Source: Rhizobiales bacterium GAS188
Lineage (GTDB): Bacteria > Pseudomonadota > Alphaproteobacteria > Rhizobiales > Beijerinckiaceae
Direction of reading: 5' to 3'
Assembly (NCBI GenBank): GCA_900104855.1
Contig: FNSS01000001.1
Coordinates: 3,596,001-3,660,000 of the forward strand
Length of the DNA: 64,000 bases
The notes under the pieces were generated by a model that was not told the origin of the DNA, did not search any database, and worked only from the letters and a program-made list of their open reading frames with translations. This document shows positions 29,669 to 37,378 of this stretch, piece by piece (the stretch's first letter is position 1; every line of letters starts with the position of its first letter). A program made the position numbers and the translations under genes.

Positions 29669-30478
29669 TTACTCCGCCTTCGGCAGCGGGCGTTCCTCGA
29701 CCGTGGAGGAATGCGGCTCCGGGTCGACGCCGAACCATTTCTTGTAGATCCCCGCCAAGGTGCCGTCCTTCTTCATCGTCGTCACCGCGTCATTGACCTT
29801 GGCGAGCAGCGGATGGTCCTTGGTCATCATCAGGCCGTAGCGGTCATCGGGCGAGGGGATGCGCTCGGCGATCTTCAGGTCCTTCATCTTCTGGAAGTAA
29901 TACTGCATGCCGGCGAAATCGCTGACCACGCCCTGGCTGCGCCCGTTCTGCAGGTCGAGCAACAGGTTCTGGTAGGTGTCGTAGCCGCGAATTTCCGCGA
30001 AGCCGTATTTATCTTTGTTGGCCTTGGCCCAGACCTCGCCGACCGAGGTCGACAGCACGCCGATCGTCGCGCCCTTGGCGTCGGCGAGCCCCTTGATCTT
30101 GGAATCGATACGGGTCGCGAGCGCCCCGTCGCTGTCATAGAAGCCCTGCGTGAAGGACTGGCTCTTCAGCCGCTCCTTGGTGATGGTGATGGTCGAGATG
30201 GCGAGGTCGATGCGCTTCGAGCTGGTGGCGGCGAAGAGCGCGGAAAATCCCATATCCGAGATGTCGATGTCGAGGCCGAGCCGCTTGCCGATATCCTTCG
30301 CCATGTCGACTTCGAAGCCTTCGAACTGGCCCTCGGCATTCTTGAACTCCCAAGGCGGGTTCGACGGGTAGGCGCCGACATTGAGCTTGTCGGCCGCGAA
30401 GGCGGCAGGCGCAAGCATGACACCGATCGCGGCGGCGGCAAGCCATGGAAGCCCTCGTCTCGTCAACGCAAACATCAT
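29669..30478 (-). CDS. Polar amino-acid ABC transporter substrate-binding protein
   Basis: A periplasmic binding protein (bacterial solute-binding family 3), about 269 residues. The start is ATG 30478 or 30475, with GGGAG 3 or 6 nt upstream; the earlier frame extension lacks a ribosome site. The signal peptide ends near APAAFA-ADK. Family blocks: NPPWEFKNAEGQFEGFEVDMAKDIG-like, SALFAATSSKRIDLAISTITITKER and the C-terminal GIYKKWFGVDPEP. First gene of a two-gene operon with the permease. Confidence 0.92.
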   Translation of the reverse strand: MMFALTRRGLPWLAAAAIGVMLAPAAFAADKLNVGAYPSNPPWEFKNAEGQFEGFEVDMAKDIGKRLGLDIDISDMGFSALFAATSSKRIDLAISTITITKERLKSQSFTQGFYDSDGALATRIDSKIKGLADAKGATIGVLSTSVGEVWAKANKDKYGFAEIRGYDTYQNLLLDLQNGRSQGVVSDFAGMQYYFQKMKDLKIAERIPSPDDRYGLMMTKDHPLLAKVNDAVTTMKKDGTLAGIYKKWFGVDPEPHSSTVEERPLPKAE

Positions 30479-30535
30479 CGTCTCCCTCTGATATCGTTTT
30501 TTGCGGCGGGAGAATTCCATCGCCGCGGCCGTCGG

Positions 30536-31903
30536 TCAATCCCGGCTGCGCGGCATTGGAGATAACGGCTTTGGGCGTGTTCGCCGCCGCTCGGTCGGGT
30601 CGAGTTGTGATCGCGGTTGCGGGCCGCCGGCTTGGCCGCTGACTTGGCCGCTTCCTTGGCCTCCCGCCTGGCCTCTGGCCTGCGCCACCAGGAAGCGCTT
30701 CACCGGCTGCATGCGGTCGACGATCCCGAGCCCGAGATCGCGCAGCGCCCGCAAGGCGGGGCGATCATTCGAGAACAGCTTGACGAGGCCGTCCGTGGTC
30801 GCGCCCATCGCCGTGGTGTCGAAGCGCCTGGCACGCTGATAGGTCGAAAGCGCATGCGCGGCGCCGGGGTCGAGGCCGAGCAGCGCTGCTTCCGCCACCG
30901 CCTCGGCGAGCGCCGCGACGTCGCGCAGGCCGAGATTGAGGCCCTGCCCGGCAACCGGATGAACCACATGGGCCGCATCGCCCACGAGGGCGAGGCGCTG
31001 GCCGACAAAGGCGCGCGCCACCCCGAAGCTCAGCGGATAGGAGACGACGCGCCCTTCGAGGCTGAGCTCGCCGAGCTCATGGCCGAAGCGCCGGGCGATC
31101 TCTTCGCGCAGATGTTCGTCGCCGAGCGCCAGCAGCCGCTTCGCCTCCTTCTCGTCTTCGGCCCAGACGATCGAGGAGCGCCGGCCCTTGAGCGGCAGGG
31201 TGGCGAAAGGTCCGCCGGGCAGGAAATGCTCATAGGCGCGCGCCTCATGCTCGCGCTCATGGGCGACGGTCACGGTCAGGCCGCGCTGTGGATAGCCCCA
31301 GCCGATCCAGCCGATGCCTGCGGTCTCGCGACAGAAGGAGCGTCCACCGTCGGCCGCGACCAGGAGCGAGGCCTCGACGGCGCGCGCCGCGCCGAAGCTC
31401 ACCCGCACATTGTCCGCCGCAAACGTGATGGCGCTCGGCCGCCGCGGCAGGCGCTCGATGCGGGCCGCGTCGGCCTTGAGGGCGAGCGCATTTTGCAGCG
31501 CCTGCGCCTCCACCATATGGGCGAGCGCGCCCTCGCCTTGCGGTTCGCCCGCGAAGGACAGGAAGGTCGGGCGCACCACATCGTCGAGCCGGCTATCCGT
31601 GATGGCGATGTCGGCGATCGGCTGCGCCTCCGCTTCGAGCGCCGGCCAGATGCCGAGCTCCCCGAGCAGATGCCGGCCGGAAGCCGCAATCGCGAAGGCC
31701 CGCCCATCCGAGCCGGCGCCGTGCGAAGGCGGATCGACCGCCATGACGATGCGCCCCTGCGGGCCGAGCGCGCCGCGCAACGCCAGCGCGGCCGCGAGCG
31801 CGATGATGCCGTCGCCCGCCACGACGATGTCGGCGCGCTCGGTCAGGCCGGCCGCGCCGCCCTCCGGCCGAGGACTTGCGACATTCGGGGCTTTCTCTCG
31901 CAT
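30536..31903 (-). CDS. UbiH/UbiF/VisC-type FAD monooxygenase (ubiquinone hydroxylase)
   Basis: A flavoprotein of about 455 residues. ATG 31903 (MREKAPNV) is preferred; upstream in-frame codons at 31942 and 32029 would enter the tesB promoter region. The N-terminal dinucleotide site reads VAGDGIIALAAALAL, with Ala in place of the third Gly of GxGxxG. The Asp-Gly motif AADGGRSFCRE and the FAD motif LVGDAAHVVHPVAGQGLNLGLRD are canonical for UbiH family enzymes, which hydroxylate the ubiquinone ring. The C-terminus ends in a low-complexity Gly/Gln/Arg tail (ARGQAGGQGSGQVSGQAGG) not seen in typical homologues. Confidence 0.82.
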   Translation of the reverse strand: MREKAPNVASPRPEGGAAGLTERADIVVAGDGIIALAAALALRGALGPQGRIVMAVDPPSHGAGSDGRAFAIAASGRHLLGELGIWPALEAEAQPIADIAITDSRLDDVVRPTFLSFAGEPQGEGALAHMVEAQALQNALALKADAARIERLPRRPSAITFAADNVRVSFGAARAVEASLLVAADGGRSFCRETAGIGWIGWGYPQRGLTVTVAHEREHEARAYEHFLPGGPFATLPLKGRRSSIVWAEDEKEAKRLLALGDEHLREEIARRFGHELGELSLEGRVVSYPLSFGVARAFVGQRLALVGDAAHVVHPVAGQGLNLGLRDVAALAEAVAEAALLGLDPGAAHALSTYQRARRFDTTAMGATTDGLVKLFSNDRPALRALRDLGLGIVDRMQPVKRFLVAQARGQAGGQGSGQVSGQAGGPQPRSQLDPTERRRTRPKPLSPMPRSRD

Positions 31904-32091
31904 CGGCACGTTCGCGGCGCTCGTCCTCAGCCTGTAACCCATCTGCGGCCCATTCTGCAGCAACCGGTCGCTCTTGACGCGGGACTGCCGAATGGTCCTA
32001 TTCGGCCTAAAGCGGTTTGCGCCCGGCATCGCGGCTTGGCAAGCTGCGAGTCAGGCCTTTTTGCGAAGCCGCGACAGGACTCCTGCGACAG

Positions 32092-32985
32092 ATGAGCAAT
32101 GCCGTCCGCGACCTGATGAATATCCTTGATCTCGAGCCGCTCGAGATCAACCTGTTCCGCGGCCGCAGCCCGCAAGTCGGCTGGCAGCGCGTCTTCGGCG
32201 GGCAGGTGATCGGCCAGGCGCTGGTCGCCGCCTGCCGCACGGTGAACGGGCGCAGCCCCCATTCGCTGCACGCCTATTTCATCTTGCCGGGCGACCCGGC
32301 GGTGCCGATCATCTATGAGGTCGAGCGCTTGCGCGACGGCAGCAGCTTCTCGACGCGCCGGGTCAGCGCCATCCAGCACGGGCATCCGATCTTCGCGATG
32401 TCGGTCTCCTTCCATGTCGAGGAGGACGGCCTGTCGCATGCGATCGCCATGCCCGATGTGCCGAGCCCCGACGAGCTGCCCGGCGAATCGGAGATCAAGA
32501 ACCGCATCATGCCGGCCATGCCCGATCCGGTGCGCGGCTATTTCGAGCGCGAGCGTCCGATCGAGCTGCACCCTGTCGAGTACGAGCGATACACCTCGCA
32601 TGAGCCGCGCCCGCCGGTCTTCAATCTGTGGATGCGGACCACCGCGCCGCTGCCGGACGATCCGATCCTGCATCAATGCGTGCTGGCCTATGCGTCGGAT
32701 CTCACCTTGCTCGACACCTCGCTCGTGGCCCATGGCCGCACCTTGTTCGAACGGGACTTCCAGGGCGCGAGCCTCGACCACGCCATGTGGTTTCACGCGC
32801 CCTTTCGGGCCGATGAATGGCTGCTCTACAGCCAGGATTCACCCTTCTCGGGCGGGGCGCGCGGCTTCTCGCGCGGCTCGATCTTCTCGCGGGACGGGCG
32901 TCTCGTGGCCTCGGTGGCGCAGGAGGGCTTGATCCGTTTGCGCCGGCCACGCGAGGAGCGCGGCGCGAAGCCGGAAAAGGCCTGA
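32092..32985 (+). CDS. tesB: Acyl-CoA thioesterase II
   Basis: A double hot-dog thioesterase of 297 residues. ATG 32092 starts the conserved region (MSNAVRDLMNILDLEPLEINLFRG). Family blocks: QRVFGGQVIGQALVAA, HSLHAYFILPGD, the Asp/Thr/Gln catalytic elements in YASDLTLLDTSL and HAMWFHAPFRADEWLLY, GFSRGSIFSRDGRLVASVAQEGLIR. It hydrolyses medium to long acyl-CoAs. Divergent from the ubiH-like gene and followed 4 bp later by yggS, so probably an operon. Confidence 0.96.
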   Translation: MSNAVRDLMNILDLEPLEINLFRGRSPQVGWQRVFGGQVIGQALVAACRTVNGRSPHSLHAYFILPGDPAVPIIYEVERLRDGSSFSTRRVSAIQHGHPIFAMSVSFHVEEDGLSHAIAMPDVPSPDELPGESEIKNRIMPAMPDPVRGYFERERPIELHPVEYERYTSHEPRPPVFNLWMRTTAPLPDDPILHQCVLAYASDLTLLDTSLVAHGRTLFERDFQGASLDHAMWFHAPFRADEWLLYSQDSPFSGGARGFSRGSIFSRDGRLVASVAQEGLIRLRRPREERGAKPEKA

Positions 32986-32989
32986 CGCC

Positions 32990-33658
32990 ATGAGCGCCTC
33001 CATCGCCTCAAATCTCGACAAGATTCGCGACCAGATCGAGCATGTTGCCGTGGCCAATGGTCGCGAATCGGCGAGCATCAGGCTCGTCGCCGTGTCGAAG
33101 ACCATCGCGGCGCCGGCGATCACGGAAGCGCTCGCGGCCGGCCAGCGCATCTTCGGCGAGAACCGGGTGCAGGAGGCCAAGACCAAATGGCCGCAATTGC
33201 GGGAGCGCTTCCCCGACATCGAGCTGCACCTCATCGGGCCGTTGCAGACCAACAAGGTGCGTGACGCGGTGGCGCTGTTCGATGCGATCCACGCGCTCGA
33301 TCGCGACAGCCTGGCGGCGGCGCTCGCCAAGGAGATCGCCCGCTCGGGACGTTCGCCGAAACTGTTCGTCGAAGTCAATACGGGCGCCGAGGCCTCGAAG
33401 GCGGGGATCGCGCCGGCTGAGGCCGACGCCTTCATCGATGCCTGCCGCGAGCGCCATGGCCTCGTCATCGCGGGGCTGATGTGCATCCCGCCCCAGGGCG
33501 AGCCGCCGGCGCCGCATTTCAAGCTCCTCGCCAAGCTCGCCGAGCGCAACGGCCTGAGCCTGTTGTCGATGGGCATGAGCGCCGATTACGAGGAAGCCAT
33601 CGCCCATGGCGCGACGCATATCAGGGTTGGCACGGCGATCTTCGGAGCGCGGGGCTGA
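32990..33658 (+). CDS. yggS: YggS/PROSC-type PLP homeostasis protein
   Basis: A single-domain TIM-barrel PLP-binding protein of 222 residues that buffers vitamin B6 and amino-acid pools. The PLP lysine is Lys37 in LVAVSKTI. Other family blocks: FGENRVQEAKTKWPQL, HLIGPLQTNKVRDAV, FVEVNTGAEASKAGI, GLMCIPP, SMGMSADYEEAIAHGATHIRVGTAIFG. Downstream of tesB with only four bases between. Confidence 0.97.
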   Translation: MSASIASNLDKIRDQIEHVAVANGRESASIRLVAVSKTIAAPAITEALAAGQRIFGENRVQEAKTKWPQLRERFPDIELHLIGPLQTNKVRDAVALFDAIHALDRDSLAAALAKEIARSGRSPKLFVEVNTGAEASKAGIAPAEADAFIDACRERHGLVIAGLMCIPPQGEPPAPHFKLLAKLAERNGLSLLSMGMSADYEEAIAHGATHIRVGTAIFGARG

Positions 33659-33676
33659 TCGGACCTACGCCGCTCT

Positions 33677-34285
33677 CTAACGCGTGAGCAGCCAGGTTCG
33701 GTAGTCCGACATATAGGTCGTGACCAATTCCATCCCAGGATCGTCATCTCCAGCGATCGAGGCCGCGATCGGGGCGCTCAGCCCGCCGAACAACCATTTC
33801 TGTCGATAGGGGCCTGGATAGAACAGAACATGGGCGCCGGTCTTGGAGTCCACCACATCGATATCCAGCTGGATCTTTGCGTATTGATCAATCAACACCC
33901 TGCGAAGCACCGAAGGCACGTCGAACTGTTTGAGCGTGACGATTGCCTTTACCGGGCGCGTTCCCCGCATGATCGGCGCCACCGAGCCGTCGAACTGGGC
34001 GTTGAAGACGCGCTGCAACGATGTCTGGAAATAGGCTTGAACGGGCGGAAAGTTCTGGGCGCTTTCGGACGGAAGCCGGCGAGCGATTTCCGGGTCGACA
34101 TTGCCGGTTGCCAGGAAATGTTGCTCTTCGACGGGCCAGGAGTGGATGACCTCGCCTCCTCGAACCTCGACTCCCGCGAGCTTGAAGGACGAGATCTCGT
34201 CGACGGACATCGAGGGTGGCGGCACGGTCACGCAGCCGGCGAGCAGCAACCCGACGCAGCAGGAGAGAAGCACACGAATTTTCAT
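33677..34285 (-). CDS. Lipoprotein of unknown function
   Basis: A protein of 202 residues with a type II signal peptide and lipobox LAGC (LLSCCVGLLLAGC-VTVPPP), so lipidated and membrane anchored. The mature part has RPVKAIVTLKQFDVPSVLRRVLIDQYAKIQLDIDVVDSKTG, resembling the general plan of small outer-membrane-assembly or DUF-type lipoproteins, but I recognise no named family. A hydrophobic stretch LFGGLSAPIAASIAG lies near the C-terminus. Convergent with yggS. Confidence 0.8.
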   Translation of the reverse strand: MKIRVLLSCCVGLLLAGCVTVPPPSMSVDEISSFKLAGVEVRGGEVIHSWPVEEQHFLATGNVDPEIARRLPSESAQNFPPVQAYFQTSLQRVFNAQFDGSVAPIMRGTRPVKAIVTLKQFDVPSVLRRVLIDQYAKIQLDIDVVDSKTGAHVLFYPGPYRQKWLFGGLSAPIAASIAGDDDPGMELVTTYMSDYRTWLLTR

Positions 34286-34444
34286 GGAGAAGCTAGCTCG
34301 CTCGATTGCCCCCGATCCGGCGAGCTTGGTTGCCCGCTCGGATCATCGATTTATGTATGCCGACATTGCAAGCTTAGGCGCCTATTGTCCAGAGGGGTCG
34401 CCGGCGATTTCCACATGGTGAAATTGCGCCCGGGACCGGTGCTT

Positions 34445-34528
34445 TGGGACCGCGACCGTCTCGGTCGCTCTTCCTTCCCGGCGGCGCGGCTCACCGCCGC
34501 AAGGGCGGGCGAGACGCCCGCGGTCCCA
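34445..34528. repeat. Dispersed palindromic repeat, family A (copy 3), overlapping tetR 3' end
   Basis: An 84-bp unit with TGGGACCGCG at the left and CGGTCCCA at the right. Orientation is reversed relative to copies 1 and 2: the left inner palindrome is GACCGTCTCGGTC and the right is GGGCGAGACGCCC. The right 38 bp encode the last residues of the TetR protein. Confidence 0.85.
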
Positions 34529-35123
34529 CGGCGCGCGCCCGTCTTTTGCCACCTGGCCTATTGGCGACCAGCGTCTTCGCCGCCTGTGCCGCGGCTCGCG
34601 CATAGGCGCGATCGTTATGGATCAGCATCAGAGCGACGCAGCCTTCGAGAAGCAGCTTGACCTCACGCGCCCGCAGCTTCGCCTCGGCGACGCCGCGCGC
34701 CGCGAATTGCTCGGCGAGCCAGGTCTCGATCGCGGCCTTGTGACGCCTGGCGATGGCGCGCGCCGGATGGCCGGGGCGATCGGCGAGCTCCATGACCAGG
34801 CGGGTGAAGCCGGTGCCTTCGAAGCGAGGCTTTGCGGCCCAGCGGGCGAGCTCGGCGAATAGCTCGTCGAGCATCGCCTCGACATCATCCGGGAGGCGCT
34901 CTCCCCATTCGGCGATGCGGGCCGCCGTGAGCCCATGTTGGAATTCCAGCACCGCGGCCAGCAATTCGTCCTTGCTGGTGAAATGGTAATAGAGCGTGCG
35001 CTTGGTGACGCCGGTTGTCTCGGCCACGACGTCGAGGCTCACCCGCGCGAAACCCTTCTGATAGAAGAGCCCATGGGCCGTCTCGAGAATGCGTTGGCGC
35101 GTATCGCGCGGAGGGCGGCCCAT
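34491..35123 (-). CDS. TetR family transcriptional regulator
   Basis: A regulator of 210 residues. The N-terminal TetR helix-turn-helix is textbook (RQRILETAHGLFYQKGFARVSLDVVAETTGVTKRTLYYHFTSKDEL). ATG 35123 (MGRPPRDTRQR) is used because homology starts there. The C-terminal ligand domain is about 130 residues. The last residues (GPRASRPPLRR) are encoded by the family A repeat, so the native C-terminus has probably been replaced or extended. Divergent from the mandelate-racemase-like gene; the operator at 35147-35172 lies between. Confidence 0.93.
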   Translation of the reverse strand: MGRPPRDTRQRILETAHGLFYQKGFARVSLDVVAETTGVTKRTLYYHFTSKDELLAAVLEFQHGLTAARIAEWGERLPDDVEAMLDELFAELARWAAKPRFEGTGFTRLVMELADRPGHPARAIARRHKAAIETWLAEQFAARGVAEAKLRAREVKLLLEGCVALMLIHNDRAYARAAAQAAKTLVANRPGGKRRARAVGPRASRPPLRR

Positions 35124-35146
35124 CCTCGGCTCCGGGAACGAGAGGT

Positions 35147-35172
35147 ATGTATACCGTTGAGTGAGTATACAT
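35147..35172. promoter_or_regulatory. Predicted TetR operator
   Basis: ATGTATAC-N10-GTATACAT, perfect 8-bp arms; each arm contains the palindrome GTATAC. It sits 24 bp upstream of the tetR start and 45 bp upstream of the racemase-like start, so it could control both directions. Confidence 0.85.
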
Positions 35173-35217
35173 GGCAGCCTGGCGCGATCTACCCTCCTTC
35201 CTGTTGAAGGAGAACCG

Positions 35218-36300
35218 ATGAGCAAGCTTGTCCTGACGATCAGCAAGATCCGCGCCCGCGCCATCGACGTGCCTTTGCGGCGCGTCATGCGCACCGCGAT
35301 GGGCACCATCCCGTCGGCGCCGCTGGTGCTCGTCGACGTCGAGACGCGCGAGGGCATTACCGGGCACAGCTATCTGTTCACCTATACGCCGCTGGCGCTC
35401 AAGCCGGTGGTGTCGCTTCTCGAGAGCATCGGCGCAGAGCTTGCCGGGCAGCCCGTGGCGCCGCTCGAGCGGATGCAGGCCTTCGACCGCAGGTTTCGCC
35501 TGCTCGGCTGGCAAGGCCTCGTTGGGATGGCTGTCTCAGGCCTCGACATGGCGTTCTGGGATGCGCTCGGCCAGGCCGCCGAGGCGCCTGTGGCGCGGTT
35601 GCTTGGTGCCGAGCCGCGCCCGCTCCAGGCCTATGAGAGTTTCGGCATCATCGACTTGAAGGCTGATCGGTCGGATCTCCTCGCCGCTGTCGATCAGGGT
35701 TTCCGCGCCATCAAGGTCAAGCTCGGCGAGGGCGATTTGGCGCGCGATGTCGCGACCATCTCGGGCCTGCGCGATCTCATCGGCGGCGATGTCACCTTGA
35801 TGATCGACTACAACCAGTCGCTCGATCCGGCGGTGGCCTGCAGGCGTCTGGAGCGCCTTGCCGCCTATGACATCCTCTGGGCCGAGGAGCCGGTGCGCGC
35901 CGAGGATCTCGCCGGCCACGCCGCTGTGCGCAAGGGCCAACCGATCCGCATCCAGATCGGCGAGAATTGGTGGTTCCCGCGCGCCGCATCAGATGCGATC
36001 GCGGCTGGCGCCAGCGATTTCGCCATGCTTGACGTGATGAAGATCGGCGGCGTCACCGGCTGGATGCGGGCTGCCGCATTGGCGGAAGCGGCGTCCCTGC
36101 CGGTGTCGAGCCACGCCTTCGTCGAAGCGAGCGCCCATCTCCTCGCCGCGACACCGACCGCGCATTTCCTCGAGCATCTCGACAAGGCGAGCGTCATCCT
36201 GCGCGAGCCTTGCCTGCCGCAACACGGCATGGTCACGGCGAAAGGGCCGGGCCTCGGCCTGCAATGGGACGAGGAGGCCGTCTCGCGCTTTGCCGCCTGA
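35218..36300 (+). CDS. Mandelate racemase-like enolase-superfamily enzyme
   Basis: An enzyme of 360 residues that aligns with Pseudomonas mandelate racemase with a constant two-residue offset: KxK bases Lys166/Lys168 (164/166 in MR), metal ligands Asp197, Glu223, Glu249 (195, 221, 247), the Asp272-His299 dyad (270-297) and Glu319 (317). Signature text such as GHSYLFTYTPLALK, DYNQSLD, MKIGGVTGW and SAHLLAATPTAH matches the MR group. GAAGGAGAACCG precedes ATG 35218. It should racemise or dehydrate an alpha-hydroxy acid; mandelate itself is a good guess but not proven. Confidence 0.9.
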   Translation: MSKLVLTISKIRARAIDVPLRRVMRTAMGTIPSAPLVLVDVETREGITGHSYLFTYTPLALKPVVSLLESIGAELAGQPVAPLERMQAFDRRFRLLGWQGLVGMAVSGLDMAFWDALGQAAEAPVARLLGAEPRPLQAYESFGIIDLKADRSDLLAAVDQGFRAIKVKLGEGDLARDVATISGLRDLIGGDVTLMIDYNQSLDPAVACRRLERLAAYDILWAEEPVRAEDLAGHAAVRKGQPIRIQIGENWWFPRAASDAIAAGASDFAMLDVMKIGGVTGWMRAAALAEAASLPVSSHAFVEASAHLLAATPTAHFLEHLDKASVILREPCLPQHGMVTAKGPGLGLQWDEEAVSRFAA

Positions 36301-36311
36301 TCACCGGCCGC

Positions 36312-37187
36312 CTATCTCATGCGCCCTTGAGGAGGCCGCCTCACGCCGGGCGAGGGCTTGGCCGCCATCTCGGCGCGTTCGGCTTCCTGCGCATCGGCCT
36401 CTTCGCGAGCCTTCGCAAACACCTCGTCGATGCGGCGGCCGCGCTGGTAGAGGGCGAGGTCCGGGCCGCGCTTCGCGTCCGGATGCTGGCGCGGACAATC
36501 GAGCGCTTCGCCGACCAGCGTCTGCACCGGAATGACGCCCGCCCAGATCGGCAGCGCGTAATCGGCCTCGTCGTCGCTGGGCGGGCCCGAACGGGTCTTC
36601 GCCGAAGCTTCCTCGATGCGCATCGAGATGATGGTCGTCCCCTTCACCTCCTGCGGGCTCGGCTGCTTGATGGCATCCCAACGCCCCGGAAAGAAGCGGT
36701 TGACGAAAGCCCGCAGCGCCGCATCCTTGGCCTCACCGTCGATGATCTCCGCCTTGCCGAAGGCCATCACCGAGCGATAATTGACCGAGTGATGGAAGGC
36801 CGAGCGCGACAGCACGATGCCGTCGAGATGGCAGACCGTCAGGCAGGCCGGGATCGCTTTGGCCTGGGTGCGCAGCATGCGGCTCGCCGATGAGCCGTGC
36901 CAGTACAGGCGGTCGCCATCGCGCCAGAAGCTGGTCGGCGTGCAATAGGGCTGGCCGTCGATGACATAGGCCACATGGCAGAGCAAAGCGGCATCGAGAA
37001 TGCGGTAGATGTCGGGCTGCTCATAGCTGCCGCGGTCCGGATAGCGGCGCAGCTTGTTGCGTGTCGCTTTCGGCCAGGCTGCGCCAAGTGAGGCGTTGCC
37101 GGTGAGCGAAGCCATCCCGGGCTGCGCCGCTCCCGGCAGGGTCTTGTTTGGCCAGGCCTTGACCGTGTCGCCGAAATCGCCGTCCAT
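36312..37187 (-). CDS. Flavin-binding pyridoxamine 5'-phosphate oxidase-like protein
   Basis: A protein of 291 residues. Residues 45-230 show the split-barrel flavin fold of the NimA/PNPOx-like group: RNKLRRYPDRGSYEQPDIYRILDAALLCHVAYV, GQPYCTPTSFWRDGDRLYWHGSSASRM, ACLTVCHLDGIVLSRSAFHHSVNYRSVMAFG and the Trp-containing DYALPIWAGVIPV block. The C-terminal 50 residues are charged and non-conserved. Divergent from the MocR-type regulator, its probable controller. Likely an FMN- or haem-binding oxidoreductase; substrate unknown. Confidence 0.85.
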   Translation of the reverse strand: MDGDFGDTVKAWPNKTLPGAAQPGMASLTGNASLGAAWPKATRNKLRRYPDRGSYEQPDIYRILDAALLCHVAYVIDGQPYCTPTSFWRDGDRLYWHGSSASRMLRTQAKAIPACLTVCHLDGIVLSRSAFHHSVNYRSVMAFGKAEIIDGEAKDAALRAFVNRFFPGRWDAIKQPSPQEVKGTTIISMRIEEASAKTRSGPPSDDEADYALPIWAGVIPVQTLVGEALDCPRQHPDAKRGPDLALYQRGRRIDEVFAKAREEADAQEAERAEMAAKPSPGVRRPPQGRMR

Positions 37188-37310
37188 CTCCGTTGCTCCG
37201 CTTCTGGTCCGGCCCGAATCCGGGGCCGCTTGCCGGCGCCGTGCGCGATGAGCTCGATCTCGCCGCTCTCACCATACCGCCGATGCGAACCGGGCATCCT
37301 GGCGCAGGAT

Positions 37311-37360
37311 CAATTTGCCAAAATTGAGGACCAGTGAGAAGATCCACTCTCATGAACTGA
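37311..37360. promoter_or_regulatory. Inverted repeats in the MocR/oxidase divergent promoter
   Basis: CAATTT-GCCA-AAATTG (37311-37326) is a perfect 6-bp inverted repeat, followed by TGAGA-N8-TCTCA (37335-37352). They lie 20-70 bp upstream of the MocR start and are candidate binding sites for it. Confidence 0.5.
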
Positions 37361-37378
37361 GATGGGCCACTTCCCTTC

